Made by a program: the position numbers and the translations under genes
Source: Cyclobacteriaceae bacterium
GTDB lineage: Bacteria; Bacteroidota; Bacteroidia; Cytophagales; Cyclobacteriaceae
Assembly: GCA_027533395.1 (NCBI GenBank)
Contig: JAPZUF010000018.1
Location: forward strand, 62,001-126,000
Reading direction: 5' to 3'
DNA length: 64,000 nt
In this document: positions 15,680-25,491 of the stretch, one piece after another
Numbering within the stretch: the first letter of the stretch is position 1
Layout of the letters: every line of letters starts with the position of its first letter
Notes under the pieces: generated by a model
Database searches by the model: none
Told to the model about the DNA's origin: nothing
What the model saw: only the letters and a program-made list of their open reading frames with translations

Positions 15680-16768
15680 ATGTCATTTATCAAACGCATT
15701 GGTTTTTTCACAGCCTTCATTCTTCCAGCCTTAACTATTGCCAGTGTTTATCTGGATGGTTATTACCAATTGGCAACGATTGTCTTCGTCTTTATTTTTA
15801 TTCCGATTGTAGATTATTGGGTTGGGTTGGATACAAGCAATATCAACAAAGGGAAAGTTAAAGAAGAAACTGAAAAGTTTTATTACCGCTTTGTAACATA
15901 TCTCTGGACTTACGTTCAAGTGATCTTTTTGTTTTGGTGTGTTTGGGTAATTGTTGAAGGTCGAATAACAGGTGTCTTCGAATGGACTTGTTTTGTACTC
16001 AGCACCGGATTGGTTACTGGTGGCATTGGCATAACGGTAGCGCATGAATTAGGGCACAAACAAACAGCAATCGAAAAACTGTATAGCCAGATTTTATTGA
16101 TGACTGTATGCTACATGCATTTTTATATTGAACACAATCGTGGTCATCATGTTTATGTAGCCACTCCTCATGATCCAGCAACTGCACAGAAGAATGAAAA
16201 TTTTTACCAGTTTTGGTTCAAGTCTGTTTTTAAAGGATATACTCATGCCTTGCATTTAGAAAATAAAAAATTGATTGATAATCAGCACAAGTTTTTATCT
16301 ATTCATAATCGAATGTTATGGTATGTCGTATTACCTATTATCTTTTGTTTATTTTTGATTGGTTTTGCGTTTATAATTTCTAATCAATTTATGATTGAAA
16401 TACCACTATTTTTCTTTGGACAAAGTGTGGTTGCCTTTACACTTTTAGAATTGGTTAATTACTTAGAACATTATGGCATAGAAAGAAAAGTATTATCCAA
16501 TGGTCGCTTTGAGCCTGTAAATCCGCTTCACTCTTGGAATGCCAGTCATTTGATTAGTAACTTTTTTCTTTTCCAACTACAACGCCATTCCGATCATCAT
16601 GCCTTTGCTTATAAACGATATCAAGTTTTAGAACATTATGATGAAAGCCCGCAATTGCCTTTTGGTTATCCAACTATGATATTAATTGCTTTATTACCAC
16701 CACTTTGGTTTAATCTAATGAATAAAAAGTTGGAAGAATGGCATCAACGTGTTATTCCATCGGCTTAA
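15680..16768 (+). CDS. alkB: Alkane 1-monooxygenase (AlkB family)
   Basis: 362 residues. This is an integral-membrane non-heme diiron hydroxylase that converts medium-chain alkanes to 1-alkanols. The histidine boxes are complete: HELGHK, EHNRGHHVYVATPHDPATA, LEHYGIERK, and RHSDHHAFAYKRYQ near the C-terminus; NPLHSWNA is also the AlkB signature. Several hydrophobic segments occupy residues 5-60, 75-120 and 205-255. No rubredoxin or rubredoxin reductase gene lies nearby, so electron donors must be encoded elsewhere. It is transcribed alone, with two inverted repeats in its upstream region. The substrate could also be another terminal alkyl group. Confidence 0.93.
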   Translation: MSFIKRIGFFTAFILPALTIASVYLDGYYQLATIVFVFIFIPIVDYWVGLDTSNINKGKVKEETEKFYYRFVTYLWTYVQVIFLFWCVWVIVEGRITGVFEWTCFVLSTGLVTGGIGITVAHELGHKQTAIEKLYSQILLMTVCYMHFYIEHNRGHHVYVATPHDPATAQKNENFYQFWFKSVFKGYTHALHLENKKLIDNQHKFLSIHNRMLWYVVLPIIFCLFLIGFAFIISNQFMIEIPLFFFGQSVVAFTLLELVNYLEHYGIERKVLSNGRFEPVNPLHSWNASHLISNFFLFQLQRHSDHHAFAYKRYQVLEHYDESPQLPFGYPTMILIALLPPLWFNLMNKKLEEWHQRVIPSA

Positions 16769-16865
16769 TCACTTTTATTCACTTTTTATTTCAATTTATT
16801 CTGAGTGAATTACATCTATTTGCAATTTCAAGTTATTAATTTGCGCCTTTACTTCTAAATTGACT

Positions 16866-18524
16866 ATGTCGTTACCTAAAATTAATCCTACAGAAACAGA
16901 AGCTTGGAAAAAACTAGAAATTCATTTTCTCACCATGCAGGCCACTCATTTAAAAGATTTATTTGCAGATGACCCAGCTCGTTTTGACAAATTTCATTTA
17001 CAATTCCATGATTTCTTAATCGATTATTCTAAAAATTTAATAGATAACGAGACACTCGATTTGTTAATAGAGCTTGCCGAGAGTTGTGAATTAAGTGCTG
17101 CCATCGAAAACATGTTCAAGGGTAATTTAATTAACCAAACTGAAAAACGAGCTGTATTGCACACAGCACTGCGTAACCAAAGTAATCAACCTGTAATGGT
17201 AGATGATCACGATGTTATGGGCGACATCAAAAAAGTTTTACAACAGATGAAAACTTTTACTGATAAACTTTTGCAAGGAAAGCATACTGGATTTAGCGGA
17301 AAAAAAATTACAGATATTGTTAACATTGGAATTGGAGGTTCAGATTTAGGTCCATACATGGTAACAGAAGCCTTAAAACCCTATTGGCAAGGCATTCAAC
17401 CTCACTTTGTTTCTAACGTAGACGGAACACATATAGCCGAAACGTTAAAAAGAGTAAATCCTGAAACGACTTTATTTATCATTGCTTCTAAAACATTTAC
17501 AACGCAAGAAACAATGACCAATGCTGAATCAGCTCGCGAGTGGTTTTTAAAACAAACCAACAACCAAGGCGATGTTGCTAAACATTTTGTTGCCGTTTCA
17601 ACTAATCTAGAAGCTGTTAAAAACTTTGGTATCAATCCCGATAACATGTTTGTATTTTGGGATTGGGTTGGTGGAAGATATTCATTGTGGTCATCAATTG
17701 GTTTAAGCATAGCTTGTACTATAGGCTTCGATAATTTCGAAAAACTTTTGACTGGTGCATACAAAATGGATGAACATTTTAGACATCAGCCATTGAATAA
17801 AAATGCACCGGTATTGCTTGCATTGATTGGTATTTGGTACAATAACTTTTATGGCGCAGCTTCAGAAGCTATTCTACCATACGACCAATATTTACATCGC
17901 TTTGCAGCCTACTTTCAACAAGGCAACATGGAAAGCAATGGCAAAACCGTTGACAGAAATGGTGAGCCAGTCCACTATCAAACAGGTCCGATTATTTGGG
18001 GCGAACCTGGCACTAATGGGCAACATGCATTTTATCAACTCATTCATCAAGGAACTAAAATGATCCCTTGCGATTTTATTGGAGTTGTAAAAAGTCATAA
18101 TCCTGTTGGCGACCATCATGATAAATTGATGTCGAACTTTTTCGCGCAACCTGAAGCATTGATGAATGGAAAAACATATGAGGAAGTAGAAAGTGAATTG
18201 AAGAAAAGTGGCATGAACGAAGATGAAATTGCCTTTCATGCACCTTACAGAGTCTTTGAAGGAAATAAGCCTACCAATTCCATTTTAATCCATCAATTAA
18301 CACCTGAAACGTTAGGTACTTTGATTGCTATGTATGAACACAAAATATTTGTACAAGGAATCATTTGGAATATTTATAGTTTCGATCAGTGGGGTGTTGA
18401 ATTGGGAAAAGTTCTGGCTAAGAAAATTCTACCTGAACTTAATCAATCTGAAGAAGTTACAAGCCACGATTCTTCCACAAACGGATTAATTAATCATTTC
18501 AAACGATTGAAGTTTACCAACTAA
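16866..18524 (+). CDS. pgi: Glucose-6-phosphate isomerase
   Basis: About 552 residues, the E. coli-type long form (549). It interconverts glucose-6-phosphate and fructose-6-phosphate. The ATG at 16866 is chosen over the in-frame TTG at 16860. Signatures include [67 protein letters not shown] and, near the end, [16 protein letters not shown], which contains the catalytic lysine. It precedes pfkA by 71 bp and then glk, so three early glycolytic steps are grouped. Confidence 0.97.
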   Translation: MSLPKINPTETEAWKKLEIHFLTMQATHLKDLFADDPARFDKFHLQFHDFLIDYSKNLIDNETLDLLIELAESCELSAAIENMFKGNLINQTEKRAVLHTALRNQSNQPVMVDDHDVMGDIKKVLQQMKTFTDKLLQGKHTGFSGKKITDIVNIGIGGSDLGPYMVTEALKPYWQGIQPHFVSNVDGTHIAETLKRVNPETTLFIIASKTFTTQETMTNAESAREWFLKQTNNQGDVAKHFVAVSTNLEAVKNFGINPDNMFVFWDWVGGRYSLWSSIGLSIACTIGFDNFEKLLTGAYKMDEHFRHQPLNKNAPVLLALIGIWYNNFYGAASEAILPYDQYLHRFAAYFQQGNMESNGKTVDRNGEPVHYQTGPIIWGEPGTNGQHAFYQLIHQGTKMIPCDFIGVVKSHNPVGDHHDKLMSNFFAQPEALMNGKTYEEVESELKKSGMNEDEIAFHAPYRVFEGNKPTNSILIHQLTPETLGTLIAMYEHKIFVQGIIWNIYSFDQWGVELGKVLAKKILPELNQSEEVTSHDSSTNGLINHFKRLKFTN

Positions 18525-18577
18525 AAACTCATTCAATAATACCTGTATAAATCATTAGGAAAGTTTTATTCTAAGTG

Positions 18578-18585
18578 TATTTTTG
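18578..18585 (+). promoter_or_regulatory. -7 promoter element before pfkA
   Basis: TATTTTTG is an exact TANNTTTG match 10 bp before the pfkA start codon, suggesting an almost leaderless pfkA transcript in addition to any read-through from pgi. The -33 element is not clear. Confidence 0.4.
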
Positions 18586-18595
18586 ACGCTGTTCT

Positions 18596-19582
18596 ATGAG
18601 CCATAATAAAATTAAACGCATTGGTGTGTTTACATCCGGTGGTGATGCACCGGGAATGAATGCCGCTATCCGTGCTGTTGTAAGAACAGCGAGTTATTAT
18701 CAAAAAGAAGTTTTCGGAATTATGCGCGGTTACGAAGGCATGATTGAAGGCGATATTGTAAAATTAGGTGCGCGGTCCGTTGGTAACATCATTCAAAGAG
18801 GTGGTACTATTTTAAAAACAGCAAGAAGCCAGGAATTCAGAACACCCGAAGGACGAAAGAAAGCATTTGAAAACTTGCAAAGAGAGGGTATAGATGCTTT
18901 AGTAGGTATTGGTGGCGATGGCTCCTTTACCGGCTTGCATTATCTGACAAAAGAATTCAATATTCCGGGTGTTTGTATCCCCGGTACCATTGATAACGAC
19001 TTAGCTGGAACTGATTACACAATTGGCTATGATACAGCTACTAACACTGCTGTTGAAGCTATTGATAGAATTCGAGACACAGCACTATCGCACAATAGAT
19101 TATTTTTTATTGAAGTAATGGGGCGTAACTCAGGTTACATAGCCATCAACAGCGGTATTGCCGGAGGAGCAGCTGCGATCATCATTCCAGAAGAAAACAT
19201 GACCTTTGAAGAACTGATGAATCACTTAACCGAAGGTGAAGGCACTAGCAAGAAATCAAACTTAGTGGTAGTTGCAGAAGGTTCTAAAATAGGAGATGCC
19301 AATGAACTTGCCAGACGTGTAGCTGAGCGTTCTTCTTACTTTGATATTAAAGTTACCATATTAGGTCACTTACAACGCGGTGGTGCTCCCTCCTATTTTG
19401 ATAGAGTGTTAGCGAGTAAAATGGGTGTAGCGGCTGTTGAAGGATTGTTAGCAGGACAAACTGATGTAATGGTAGGTATCAGAAATAATAAAATGGTTTT
19501 TAATTCATTTGAAACCATTATTAACCATATTCATGAAATAGATAACGAATCTCTTCGTATAGCAAAAATACTTTCCATCTAA
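18596..19582 (+). CDS. pfkA: ATP-dependent 6-phosphofructokinase
   Basis: 328 residues, typical for bacterial PfkA (about 320). It phosphorylates fructose-6-phosphate to fructose-1,6-bisphosphate. Visible motifs: FTSGGDAPGMNAAIRAVVR (nucleotide loop), GIGGDGSFTG, PGTIDNDLAGTDYTIGYDTA with the catalytic Asp, EVMGRNSGYIA and LGHLQRGGAPSYFDR. The GGDGS and GTIDND residues are those of ATP-using rather than pyrophosphate-using enzymes. It lies between pgi and glk, with 10 bp before glk, which is therefore almost certainly co-transcribed. Confidence 0.97.
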   Translation: MSHNKIKRIGVFTSGGDAPGMNAAIRAVVRTASYYQKEVFGIMRGYEGMIEGDIVKLGARSVGNIIQRGGTILKTARSQEFRTPEGRKKAFENLQREGIDALVGIGGDGSFTGLHYLTKEFNIPGVCIPGTIDNDLAGTDYTIGYDTATNTAVEAIDRIRDTALSHNRLFFIEVMGRNSGYIAINSGIAGGAAAIIIPEENMTFEELMNHLTEGEGTSKKSNLVVVAEGSKIGDANELARRVAERSSYFDIKVTILGHLQRGGAPSYFDRVLASKMGVAAVEGLLAGQTDVMVGIRNNKMVFNSFETIINHIHEIDNESLRIAKILSI

Positions 19583-19592
19583 TTTAATTTTT

Positions 19593-20561
19593 ATGAAAGA
19601 AGTAACAGCCGGAGTTGACATAGGCGGAACAAACACAAAGTTTGGCTTGGTTGACAGAGATGGAAATGTACTGACACAAGGCAGCATCTCAACACAAAAT
19701 CACGATACGTTTGAAGATTTTATAGACGATATGGCTGAAGCTATCCGTCAATCTGTTGCTAAAGTTGGTAACTGTCAGTTAATTGGTATTGGAGTTGGTG
19801 CAGCTAATGGAAACTATTACACTGGCACCATCGAACATGCTACTAATTTAAAATGGAAAGGAATCATTCCATTAGCTGAATTATTTAAAAAGAAATTAGG
19901 CGTTCCTTGTATTGTAACGAATGATGCTAATGCAGCTGCTGTTGGAGAAATGGTGTATGGCGCAGCCAAAGGCATGAAAGATTTTATTGTGATTACATTG
20001 GGTACTGGCTTAGGAAGCGGACTTGTTTCTAACGGTCAGCTTATCAATGGTAAACATGGAATCGCAGGTGAAGTTGGCCATACTTCTGTAAATCCCGCAG
20101 GAAGATATTGCAATTGTGGTAAACGTGGTTGTTTAGAAACCTATGTGAGTGCAACGGGCATTCGCAGAACAGTTTACAAATTATTAGCTGATCATTTAGA
20201 AGACAGCGTACTTCGCGAAATCAGTTTTGATAATCTTGATACTAAAATGATTACGGATGCTGCTTTAAAAGGTGATGTAGTTGCTAAAGCAGCCTTCGAA
20301 TACAGCGGAAGAATTTTGGGTATGAAATTGGCGGAAACTGTTGTTCACACAGATCCTGAAGCCATCTTTTTATTTGGCGGTTTGTCTTTAGCAGGTGATT
20401 TAATTTTTGAACCTACGATTCGTCACATGGAAGCTAACTTAATGCCTGTTTTCAAAGGTAAAGTGAAAATATTGCCATCTGGCTTACAAAATCAGGCTGC
20501 TTCAATTTTAGGAGCCAGCAGTTTGGTTTGGAATTATCTAGAGTTGCAAACAGTTAAATGA
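19593..20561 (+). CDS. ROK family glucokinase
   Basis: 322 residues. The ATP-binding motif GVDIGGTNTKFGLVDRDG opens the protein. The ROK signature and zinc cluster are present: GEVGHTSVNPAGRYCNCGKR followed by GCLETYVSATG, with the CxCGxxGCxE pattern. TNDANAAAVGEMVYGAAKG contains the catalytic Asp, and TLGTGLGSG the phosphate loop. Its position 10 bp after pfkA and the pgi-pfkA context favour glucose as substrate; other hexoses cannot be excluded from sequence alone. No DNA-binding domain is present, so it is an enzyme and not a ROK repressor. Confidence 0.93.
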   Translation: MKEVTAGVDIGGTNTKFGLVDRDGNVLTQGSISTQNHDTFEDFIDDMAEAIRQSVAKVGNCQLIGIGVGAANGNYYTGTIEHATNLKWKGIIPLAELFKKKLGVPCIVTNDANAAAVGEMVYGAAKGMKDFIVITLGTGLGSGLVSNGQLINGKHGIAGEVGHTSVNPAGRYCNCGKRGCLETYVSATGIRRTVYKLLADHLEDSVLREISFDNLDTKMITDAALKGDVVAKAAFEYSGRILGMKLAETVVHTDPEAIFLFGGLSLAGDLIFEPTIRHMEANLMPVFKGKVKILPSGLQNQAASILGASSLVWNYLELQTVK

Positions 20562-20605
20562 GTTAGCTGGAAAGAATTTCATATTGATTGTCTAAATTTT
20601 GCTAA

Positions 20606-21436
20606 CTAAACTATAGCTAGCAAGGTCCATGCTTCAGCAATTAATTGTTTTTCCAGTAATCCTTTTACTTGCAAATGAATATTCGCATCTGAAGAAAAAT
20701 GTTTTGCAGAAGGCAAGGCTTCAATATTGGCAAGCATGGCTAATTCATTGCCGGTTAACACTTTGCTTAATCTTATTTCATCTGGTAGCTGGTCAATGCC
20801 AATACCTATTTTTTCTAAAGGCTTAGGAACAGTAAACAACGCATTGCCATTGGCTCTGCAATACCAATCGCCACCCATGCGGGCTACTGCATCTAATTTG
20901 AATGGATCAACTTTTCCGTTTGAATCCAAAACACGTTCAGCTATATGTACCAACACCACTTCACAAATAATCAGGTTGCCTGCGCCTCCTTCTATTCCGG
21001 TTGGTATCACTTGCAAAACCTTACATTCGAAACTGGCTGGAGCATTGGCTACACGAGGTGGTTTTACTTTTTCTGAAGGTATCTCAGTTAATCCTGCTTT
21101 TACAAATTCATTTACACCTTTTGGATATTCCGTGCTGGCTAACGACATCTGTTGCACCATAGCATAATCAACTATGTTAATGGTTACTTCCGGTACTTCT
21201 AAAACATTTTCATATGAGTGTTTTACTGTGTTATCTCTTCCTCTTCTGGCAGGAGAAAAAATAAGAATAGGTGGATTGGCACCAAACACATTAAAAAAAC
21301 TAAATGGACTTAAATTTACTTTTCCTTCTTTATCGATTGTGCTGGCAAAAGCTATAGGTCGAGGTGCTATGGCTCCCAACAAATAACTATGCAACACTCC
21401 AGTTGAAACTTCTTTCGGATCTATTCTCTTGTACAT
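20606..21436 (-). CDS. Flavin reductase family protein (FMN-binding split barrel)
   Basis: 276 residues. The N-terminal two thirds are a flavin reductase-like domain: GAIAPRPIAFASTIDKEGK, NLSPFSFFNVFGANPPILIF, a VTINIVDYAMVQQM segment and PASFECKVLQVIPTG. The C-terminal extension contains ARMGGDWYCRANGNALFTVP and is common in Bacteroidota members. It lies 2 bp downstream of fumarylacetoacetase in the same direction, so the two are one transcript. It may supply reduced flavin to a monooxygenase or act on a tyrosine-pathway product; the exact substrate is unknown. Confidence 0.85.
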   Translation of the reverse strand: MYKRIDPKEVSTGVLHSYLLGAIAPRPIAFASTIDKEGKVNLSPFSFFNVFGANPPILIFSPARRGRDNTVKHSYENVLEVPEVTINIVDYAMVQQMSLASTEYPKGVNEFVKAGLTEIPSEKVKPPRVANAPASFECKVLQVIPTGIEGGAGNLIICEVVLVHIAERVLDSNGKVDPFKLDAVARMGGDWYCRANGNALFTVPKPLEKIGIGIDQLPDEIRLSKVLTGNELAMLANIEALPSAKHFSSDANIHLQVKGLLEKQLIAEAWTLLAIV

Positions 21437-21438
21437 AC

Positions 21439-22710
21439 CTACAGACTTTTAGCCGGTAAAATTTTTCCTTCGCAAACACCAAAACCAATTCTTACTTTGT
21501 CATTAGAAGCAAAAGCTTTCATGATGATAGAATCTCCATCTTGTATAAAAGTTCTGCTTTCGCCATTGCCTAATTCAATCGGTTTTTGTCCGTTCCAGGT
21601 TAATTCTAATAAGGAACCATACGAACCGGGTGATGGACCACTAATGGTTCCTGAAGCATACACATCTCCGACCGCAATGTTGCATCCGTTAATGGTATGA
21701 TGCGCCAACTGTTGGGCAACGTTCCAGTATAAGTATTTCATGTTGGAACGGCAGATGGTAGTAGCTTCAGATTTTTCTGTTTGCAGATATACTTCTAACT
21801 GAATATCGAAATTTCTTTTGCCTTCTGTTTGTAGGTACGGCAATACTTGAGGATTTTGTTCCGGACCCTGCACACGAAAGGGTTCTAAGGCGTCAAGTGT
21901 TACCACCCAAGGTGATAAAGTTGAGCCAAAATTTTTACCTAAGAACGGACCTAGTGGTACGTATTCCCACTGCTGTATATCTCTTGCCGACCAATCATTA
22001 AAAAGAACCAGGCCCACTATATTAGCTTCTGCTTCTTTTGTTGACATCGGATGTCCAAGTGTACTTTCTCCGCAAGTGATAAAAGCCATCTCTAATTCAA
22101 AATCCATTTTGCGCGAGGCACTGAAAACCGGTAATTCTTGATCGGGTAATTTTATTTGTCCGTATGGACGATAAATTGCCGTACCTGAAACAACAATCGA
22201 AGAAGCTCTGCCATGATAACCCACCGGTAAATGTTTCCAATTTGGAAGCAGGGCATTTTTAGGGTCGCGAAACATACTGCCCACATTGGTTGCGTGTTCT
22301 TCGCTACTATAAAAATCAGTATAATTATGAACTTGCACCGGCATCAGCATTTTAACTTCTGCCATGGGCACAAGGGCAATTTCTCGTGCGGCTGCGTTTA
22401 ATTCTTCATTATCGCGTTGCAACAATTCCGAAACTCTTTCGCGTACGCTGGAAATCTTTTTTCTTCCCAAAGCGAAAAAACCATTCAACTGTGCCTGATT
22501 AAAAATGCCGCTAGGCAAACCCAATCCATCCAGATAACCTTGTTCGTGGAGATAAACCAAGTCTAAAACAAAATTACCAATTGCCACTCCAGCACCCGGT
22601 GCCAAATAACGTGTTTTAAAAATACCAAAAGGCAAATTTTGAATTTGGAAATCGGAATTAGGTTCAACCTGAACCCATGATTTTAATTGCGGATTGTTCG
22701 CTGGTGACAT
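21439..22710 (-). CDS. fahA: Fumarylacetoacetase
   Basis: 423 residues, matching the eukaryotic-type FAH length (about 420). It hydrolyses fumarylacetoacetate to fumarate and acetoacetate, the last step of tyrosine degradation. Visible motifs: FGIFKTRYLAPGAGVAIGNFVLDL split near the start, VHNYTDFYSSEEHATNVGSM with catalytic and metal-binding residues, PVGYHGRASSIVVSG, ASRKMDFELEMAF, LFNDWSARDIQQWEYVPLGP, and GDVYASGTISGP with GSLLEL. Homogentisate dioxygenase and the other pathway enzymes are not in this window. It is the first gene of a two-gene unit with the flavin reductase and is divergent from the rRNA methyltransferase with a 50-bp gap. Confidence 0.96.
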   Translation of the reverse strand: MSPANNPQLKSWVQVEPNSDFQIQNLPFGIFKTRYLAPGAGVAIGNFVLDLVYLHEQGYLDGLGLPSGIFNQAQLNGFFALGRKKISSVRERVSELLQRDNEELNAAAREIALVPMAEVKMLMPVQVHNYTDFYSSEEHATNVGSMFRDPKNALLPNWKHLPVGYHGRASSIVVSGTAIYRPYGQIKLPDQELPVFSASRKMDFELEMAFITCGESTLGHPMSTKEAEANIVGLVLFNDWSARDIQQWEYVPLGPFLGKNFGSTLSPWVVTLDALEPFRVQGPEQNPQVLPYLQTEGKRNFDIQLEVYLQTEKSEATTICRSNMKYLYWNVAQQLAHHTINGCNIAVGDVYASGTISGPSPGSYGSLLELTWNGQKPIELGNGESRTFIQDGDSIIMKAFASNDKVRIGFGVCEGKILPAKSL

Positions 22711-22760
22711 AGGGCGTTAAGTTAGTAAATTTTATACCTTCGGCTTTTGGTGATTGAATT

Positions 22761-24149
22761 ATGAAAGAAAATTTTTCCTGGCCATCCCATTTTGTTAGTC
22801 GTATGCAGGCCAGAAAAGGATTTGATGAAGAAGCATTTTTTAAAGCTTTACAAGAAGATGCTCCCACCAGCATCCGGTTCAATCCATCCAAAACTAATGC
22901 AGAAGAAATTCAAACTTTGTTTGAGAACAATTTAGAAAATGTTCCGTGGACAGAAACAGGATTTTACCTTCACAATCGGCCCAACTTTACTTTACTTCCT
23001 GCCTTGCATGGCGGGCATTTTTATGTTCAAGAAGCCAGTTCGATGTTGTTGGAGCAAGCCATCATCCAAACAAAACTGAATCAACCCAAACTTACCCTTT
23101 TAGATGCTTGCGCAGCACCGGGTGGTAAATCAACCCATCTGCTGAGTTTACTTTCGAGAGATGCTTTGCTTATTAGCAATGAAGTAATCAAATCCAGAGC
23201 ATCTGTCTTGCACGAAAACATAACCAAGTGGGGTTATGGCAATGTGGTGATAACCAACAGCGACCCTGTTATATTTGGACAAACAGAAGGTTGGCTAGAT
23301 GCTATTATTGTAGATGCACCTTGTTCCGGAGAAGGTTTGTTTAGAAAAGATAAACATGCAAGTGAAGAGTGGTCTGTTAATAACGCTCAGTTATGTGCGC
23401 AAAGGCAAATCAGAATTTTGGAAGATTTATGGCCAGCTTTAAAAGAAAATGGTTTACTAATTTATAGTACGTGTACCTATAATCCTGATGAAAACGAAAA
23501 CAACCTCACGCGTTTTATCAAAAACAATGATGCAGAAAGTATAGAGTTGAATTTACAAAACGTGGGGGGAATAGAAGTTGTTAAAACAGAAGGCATCACA
23601 GGTTATTATTGTTTCCCTCACTTAGTTAAAGGTGAAGGTTTCTTTCTATCTGTTTTAAGAAAAAAAACTACTACAAGTCATACAAAATTGAAATCCAAAA
23701 AATCTGTTTTCACATCATTAGAAAAAAAACATACGAATGTGAAAGATTGGATTAACGATAGCAGTACTCTTTTTCAATACAAAGATCAAATTTTAGCCTT
23801 ACCTATTGACCATCTTTCCACGATTGATTTTTTAACCCAACATGCTTATTTAGTTTCATGTGGTTTAATGGTGGGTAAAATCAAACAAAGCAAAGTAATA
23901 CCTGCCCACGCTTTGGCTTTATCCATCGCTTTAAAAGAAAATGCATTTCCTTTTATTGATTTAGAAAAAGAGGAAGCTTTACTTTTTTTAAGAAAGGATC
24001 AATTTAATCACAATGCTATCGATCAAGCTGAAAATGGTTTTAACATCGTGCGCTATCAAAATGTGCAATTAGGCTTCATCAATAAAATAAGCAATCGATA
24101 CAACAATTTGTATCCATCTGAGTGGAGAATCAGGATGGAATTGAAGTGA
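22761..24149 (+). CDS. rRNA m5C methyltransferase of the NOL1/NOP2/Sun family (RsmF-like)
   Basis: 462 residues. The SAM-dependent domain has LDACAAPGGKSTHLLSLL (motif I), VDAPCSGEGLFRKD (motif IV, with the PCS cysteine) and YSTCTYNPDENENNL (motif VI, with the catalytic TCT cysteine). Both cysteines needed for C5 methylation are present. The C-terminal 150 residues (HAYLVSCGLMVGKIKQSKVIPAHALALS and so on) resemble the RsmF PUA-like extension. E. coli RsmF methylates C1407 of 16S rRNA; the exact site here cannot be read from sequence. A TACCTTCG box before it resembles a -7 element. Confidence 0.9.
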   Translation: MKENFSWPSHFVSRMQARKGFDEEAFFKALQEDAPTSIRFNPSKTNAEEIQTLFENNLENVPWTETGFYLHNRPNFTLLPALHGGHFYVQEASSMLLEQAIIQTKLNQPKLTLLDACAAPGGKSTHLLSLLSRDALLISNEVIKSRASVLHENITKWGYGNVVITNSDPVIFGQTEGWLDAIIVDAPCSGEGLFRKDKHASEEWSVNNAQLCAQRQIRILEDLWPALKENGLLIYSTCTYNPDENENNLTRFIKNNDAESIELNLQNVGGIEVVKTEGITGYYCFPHLVKGEGFFLSVLRKKTTTSHTKLKSKKSVFTSLEKKHTNVKDWINDSSTLFQYKDQILALPIDHLSTIDFLTQHAYLVSCGLMVGKIKQSKVIPAHALALSIALKENAFPFIDLEKEEALLFLRKDQFNHNAIDQAENGFNIVRYQNVQLGFINKISNRYNNLYPSEWRIRMELK

Positions 24150-24192
24150 TACATCAATATCCTTTGAAAAAAAAATTATCATTTAAATGAAA

Positions 24193-24224
24193 AAGCCCAC
24201 GGTTGAATCGTGGACTTCCTTTTT
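24193..24224. terminator. Bidirectional terminator between the methyltransferase and MFS genes
   Basis: AAGCCCACG (24193-24201) pairs with CGTGGACTT (24209-24217) with one C-A mismatch and a 7-nt loop; T-runs flank it on both strands. It closely resembles the hairpin at 28226-28255. Confidence 0.75.
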
Positions 24225-24251
24225 ATTTAATTCTTTTTAATCTAACAAATT

Positions 24252-25379
24252 CTAAAATGCTTGAATCGATTCTACAATAGCATCAGGTATAGCAACACCT
24301 GCGAAAAAAATCCCGACACAATATACTTTTTCATAGTAATTCGCCTTTGATATGGCTAATGGCAAAGTACTTACCGATAAAGCAGAAAATCCTATTCCAA
24401 ATATCGCCACCATCAATACCAAAGCCAAAGGTGAACTTAACCCAACCACACCTGCAATAGCAACCAACACCAACACTGAACTCAACCAGAAAGACTTCAT
24501 CAAGCCATAAGATGTAACCAATGAACTAAATGGTAAAGACAAGATCGCAGAGATAATCAAGATACCAACAGAAAAAACTTTGGGGTTATTTCCATTTAAC
24601 AACATGCTTAATTTACTCGCTAACATTTCAGGGAAAATATTGAATAAAACAGTTGTGGCTAACCCTAATGAAAGTCCGATTAAAAGTATAAATCCATAAC
24701 TCGATTTCTGTGTATCCAGTTTAAATGCCACGTTAGGTTTTGGTTCTTTGCCATTGCTTTTGTTAAATAAATCTGTAGCATTCTTTTTCAAAGCATAGCC
24801 CGAAATAAATACAACTACTCCCCCTGAAATAAAAGTTGCAGATGCGCCAACTGCATCAATTATATCTACAATAACAGGCTCTAGTGCATATAACAAATTG
24901 GCAACAATGGTTAAGATGGCCATGGCGCGCGGTAATTTTTCAACAGGCATAAATGTTTCAATCGTTGAAAGTGCAGGGCTGGTAAAAATGCTCATCGCTA
25001 ACAACCAAAACACAATTAAAACAGGCAATACCCATCTGAAAATTTCTCCAGGATTACTCAACAACGTAAACGCTACCGCCATAAAAACCATAGCTGCGAA
25101 AGAAATACCTGCGCTGATAATGGGTAAACGATTTCCGCGTTGAAAACGATGTTTATCACCCAAGCGACCGGCAATTGGTGGCGTAATCACCAAAATTAAA
25201 CCTTGTACAAAAGTGAGAAGGAAGGTAAAGTCTGTAAAGTTAAATTGAACCAATAATTTAGGTTGATAGCGTTGGTAGGCAATCCAACCGATTACCACCG
25301 ATGCGTAAACCGCAGCCAAACTCCAAAACTGTTTCCATTCAATTTTTTGCTCATCATGCTGATGCACTGTCGTTTCCAT
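24252..25379 (-). CDS. Major facilitator superfamily transporter
   Basis: 375 residues with about 10-12 hydrophobic segments. The loop after helix 2 has the MFS-type sequence PPIAGRLGDKHRFQRGNRLP, close to the glucose/sugar-cation SLC45 or melibiose-like group. A charged cytoplasmic loop (KKNATDLFNKSNGKEPKPNV) divides the two halves. The total is a little shorter than the usual 400-450 residues. The cargo cannot be told from sequence. It is transcribed alone, convergent with the methyltransferase and divergent from valS. Confidence 0.8.
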   Translation of the reverse strand: METTVHQHDEQKIEWKQFWSLAAVYASVVIGWIAYQRYQPKLLVQFNFTDFTFLLTFVQGLILVITPPIAGRLGDKHRFQRGNRLPIISAGISFAAMVFMAVAFTLLSNPGEIFRWVLPVLIVFWLLAMSIFTSPALSTIETFMPVEKLPRAMAILTIVANLLYALEPVIVDIIDAVGASATFISGGVVVFISGYALKKNATDLFNKSNGKEPKPNVAFKLDTQKSSYGFILLIGLSLGLATTVLFNIFPEMLASKLSMLLNGNNPKVFSVGILIISAILSLPFSSLVTSYGLMKSFWLSSVLVLVAIAGVVGLSSPLALVLMVAIFGIGFSALSVSTLPLAISKANYYEKVYCVGIFFAGVAIPDAIVESIQAF

Positions 25380-25464
25380 GCTTTTAAGATTTTGGATGAT
25401 ATACGAAAGGTAGAAAGCTTTTGGATTTCTGGATTTAAAAAAAGATGCATTTCGGGCTTTTCCT

Positions 25465-25472
25465 TATTTTTG
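25465..25472 (+). promoter_or_regulatory. -7 promoter element of valS
   Basis: TATTTTTG is an exact TANNTTTG match 20 bp before the valS ATG. The -33 element is not obvious. Confidence 0.4.
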
Positions 25473-25491
25473 CGGCTCTAAAATTGAACAC

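Noticed and set aside
16771-16810. ATTCACT/AGTGAAT inverted repeat between alkB and pgi
   Set aside because: The arms are 7 bp with a spacer of about 20 nt and low GC; too weak to call a terminator or operator.
20561-20607. AGTTAGC/GCTAACT inverted repeat between glk and the flavin reductase gene
   Set aside because: A 33-nt spacer and overlap with the stop codon make it a poor terminator candidate.
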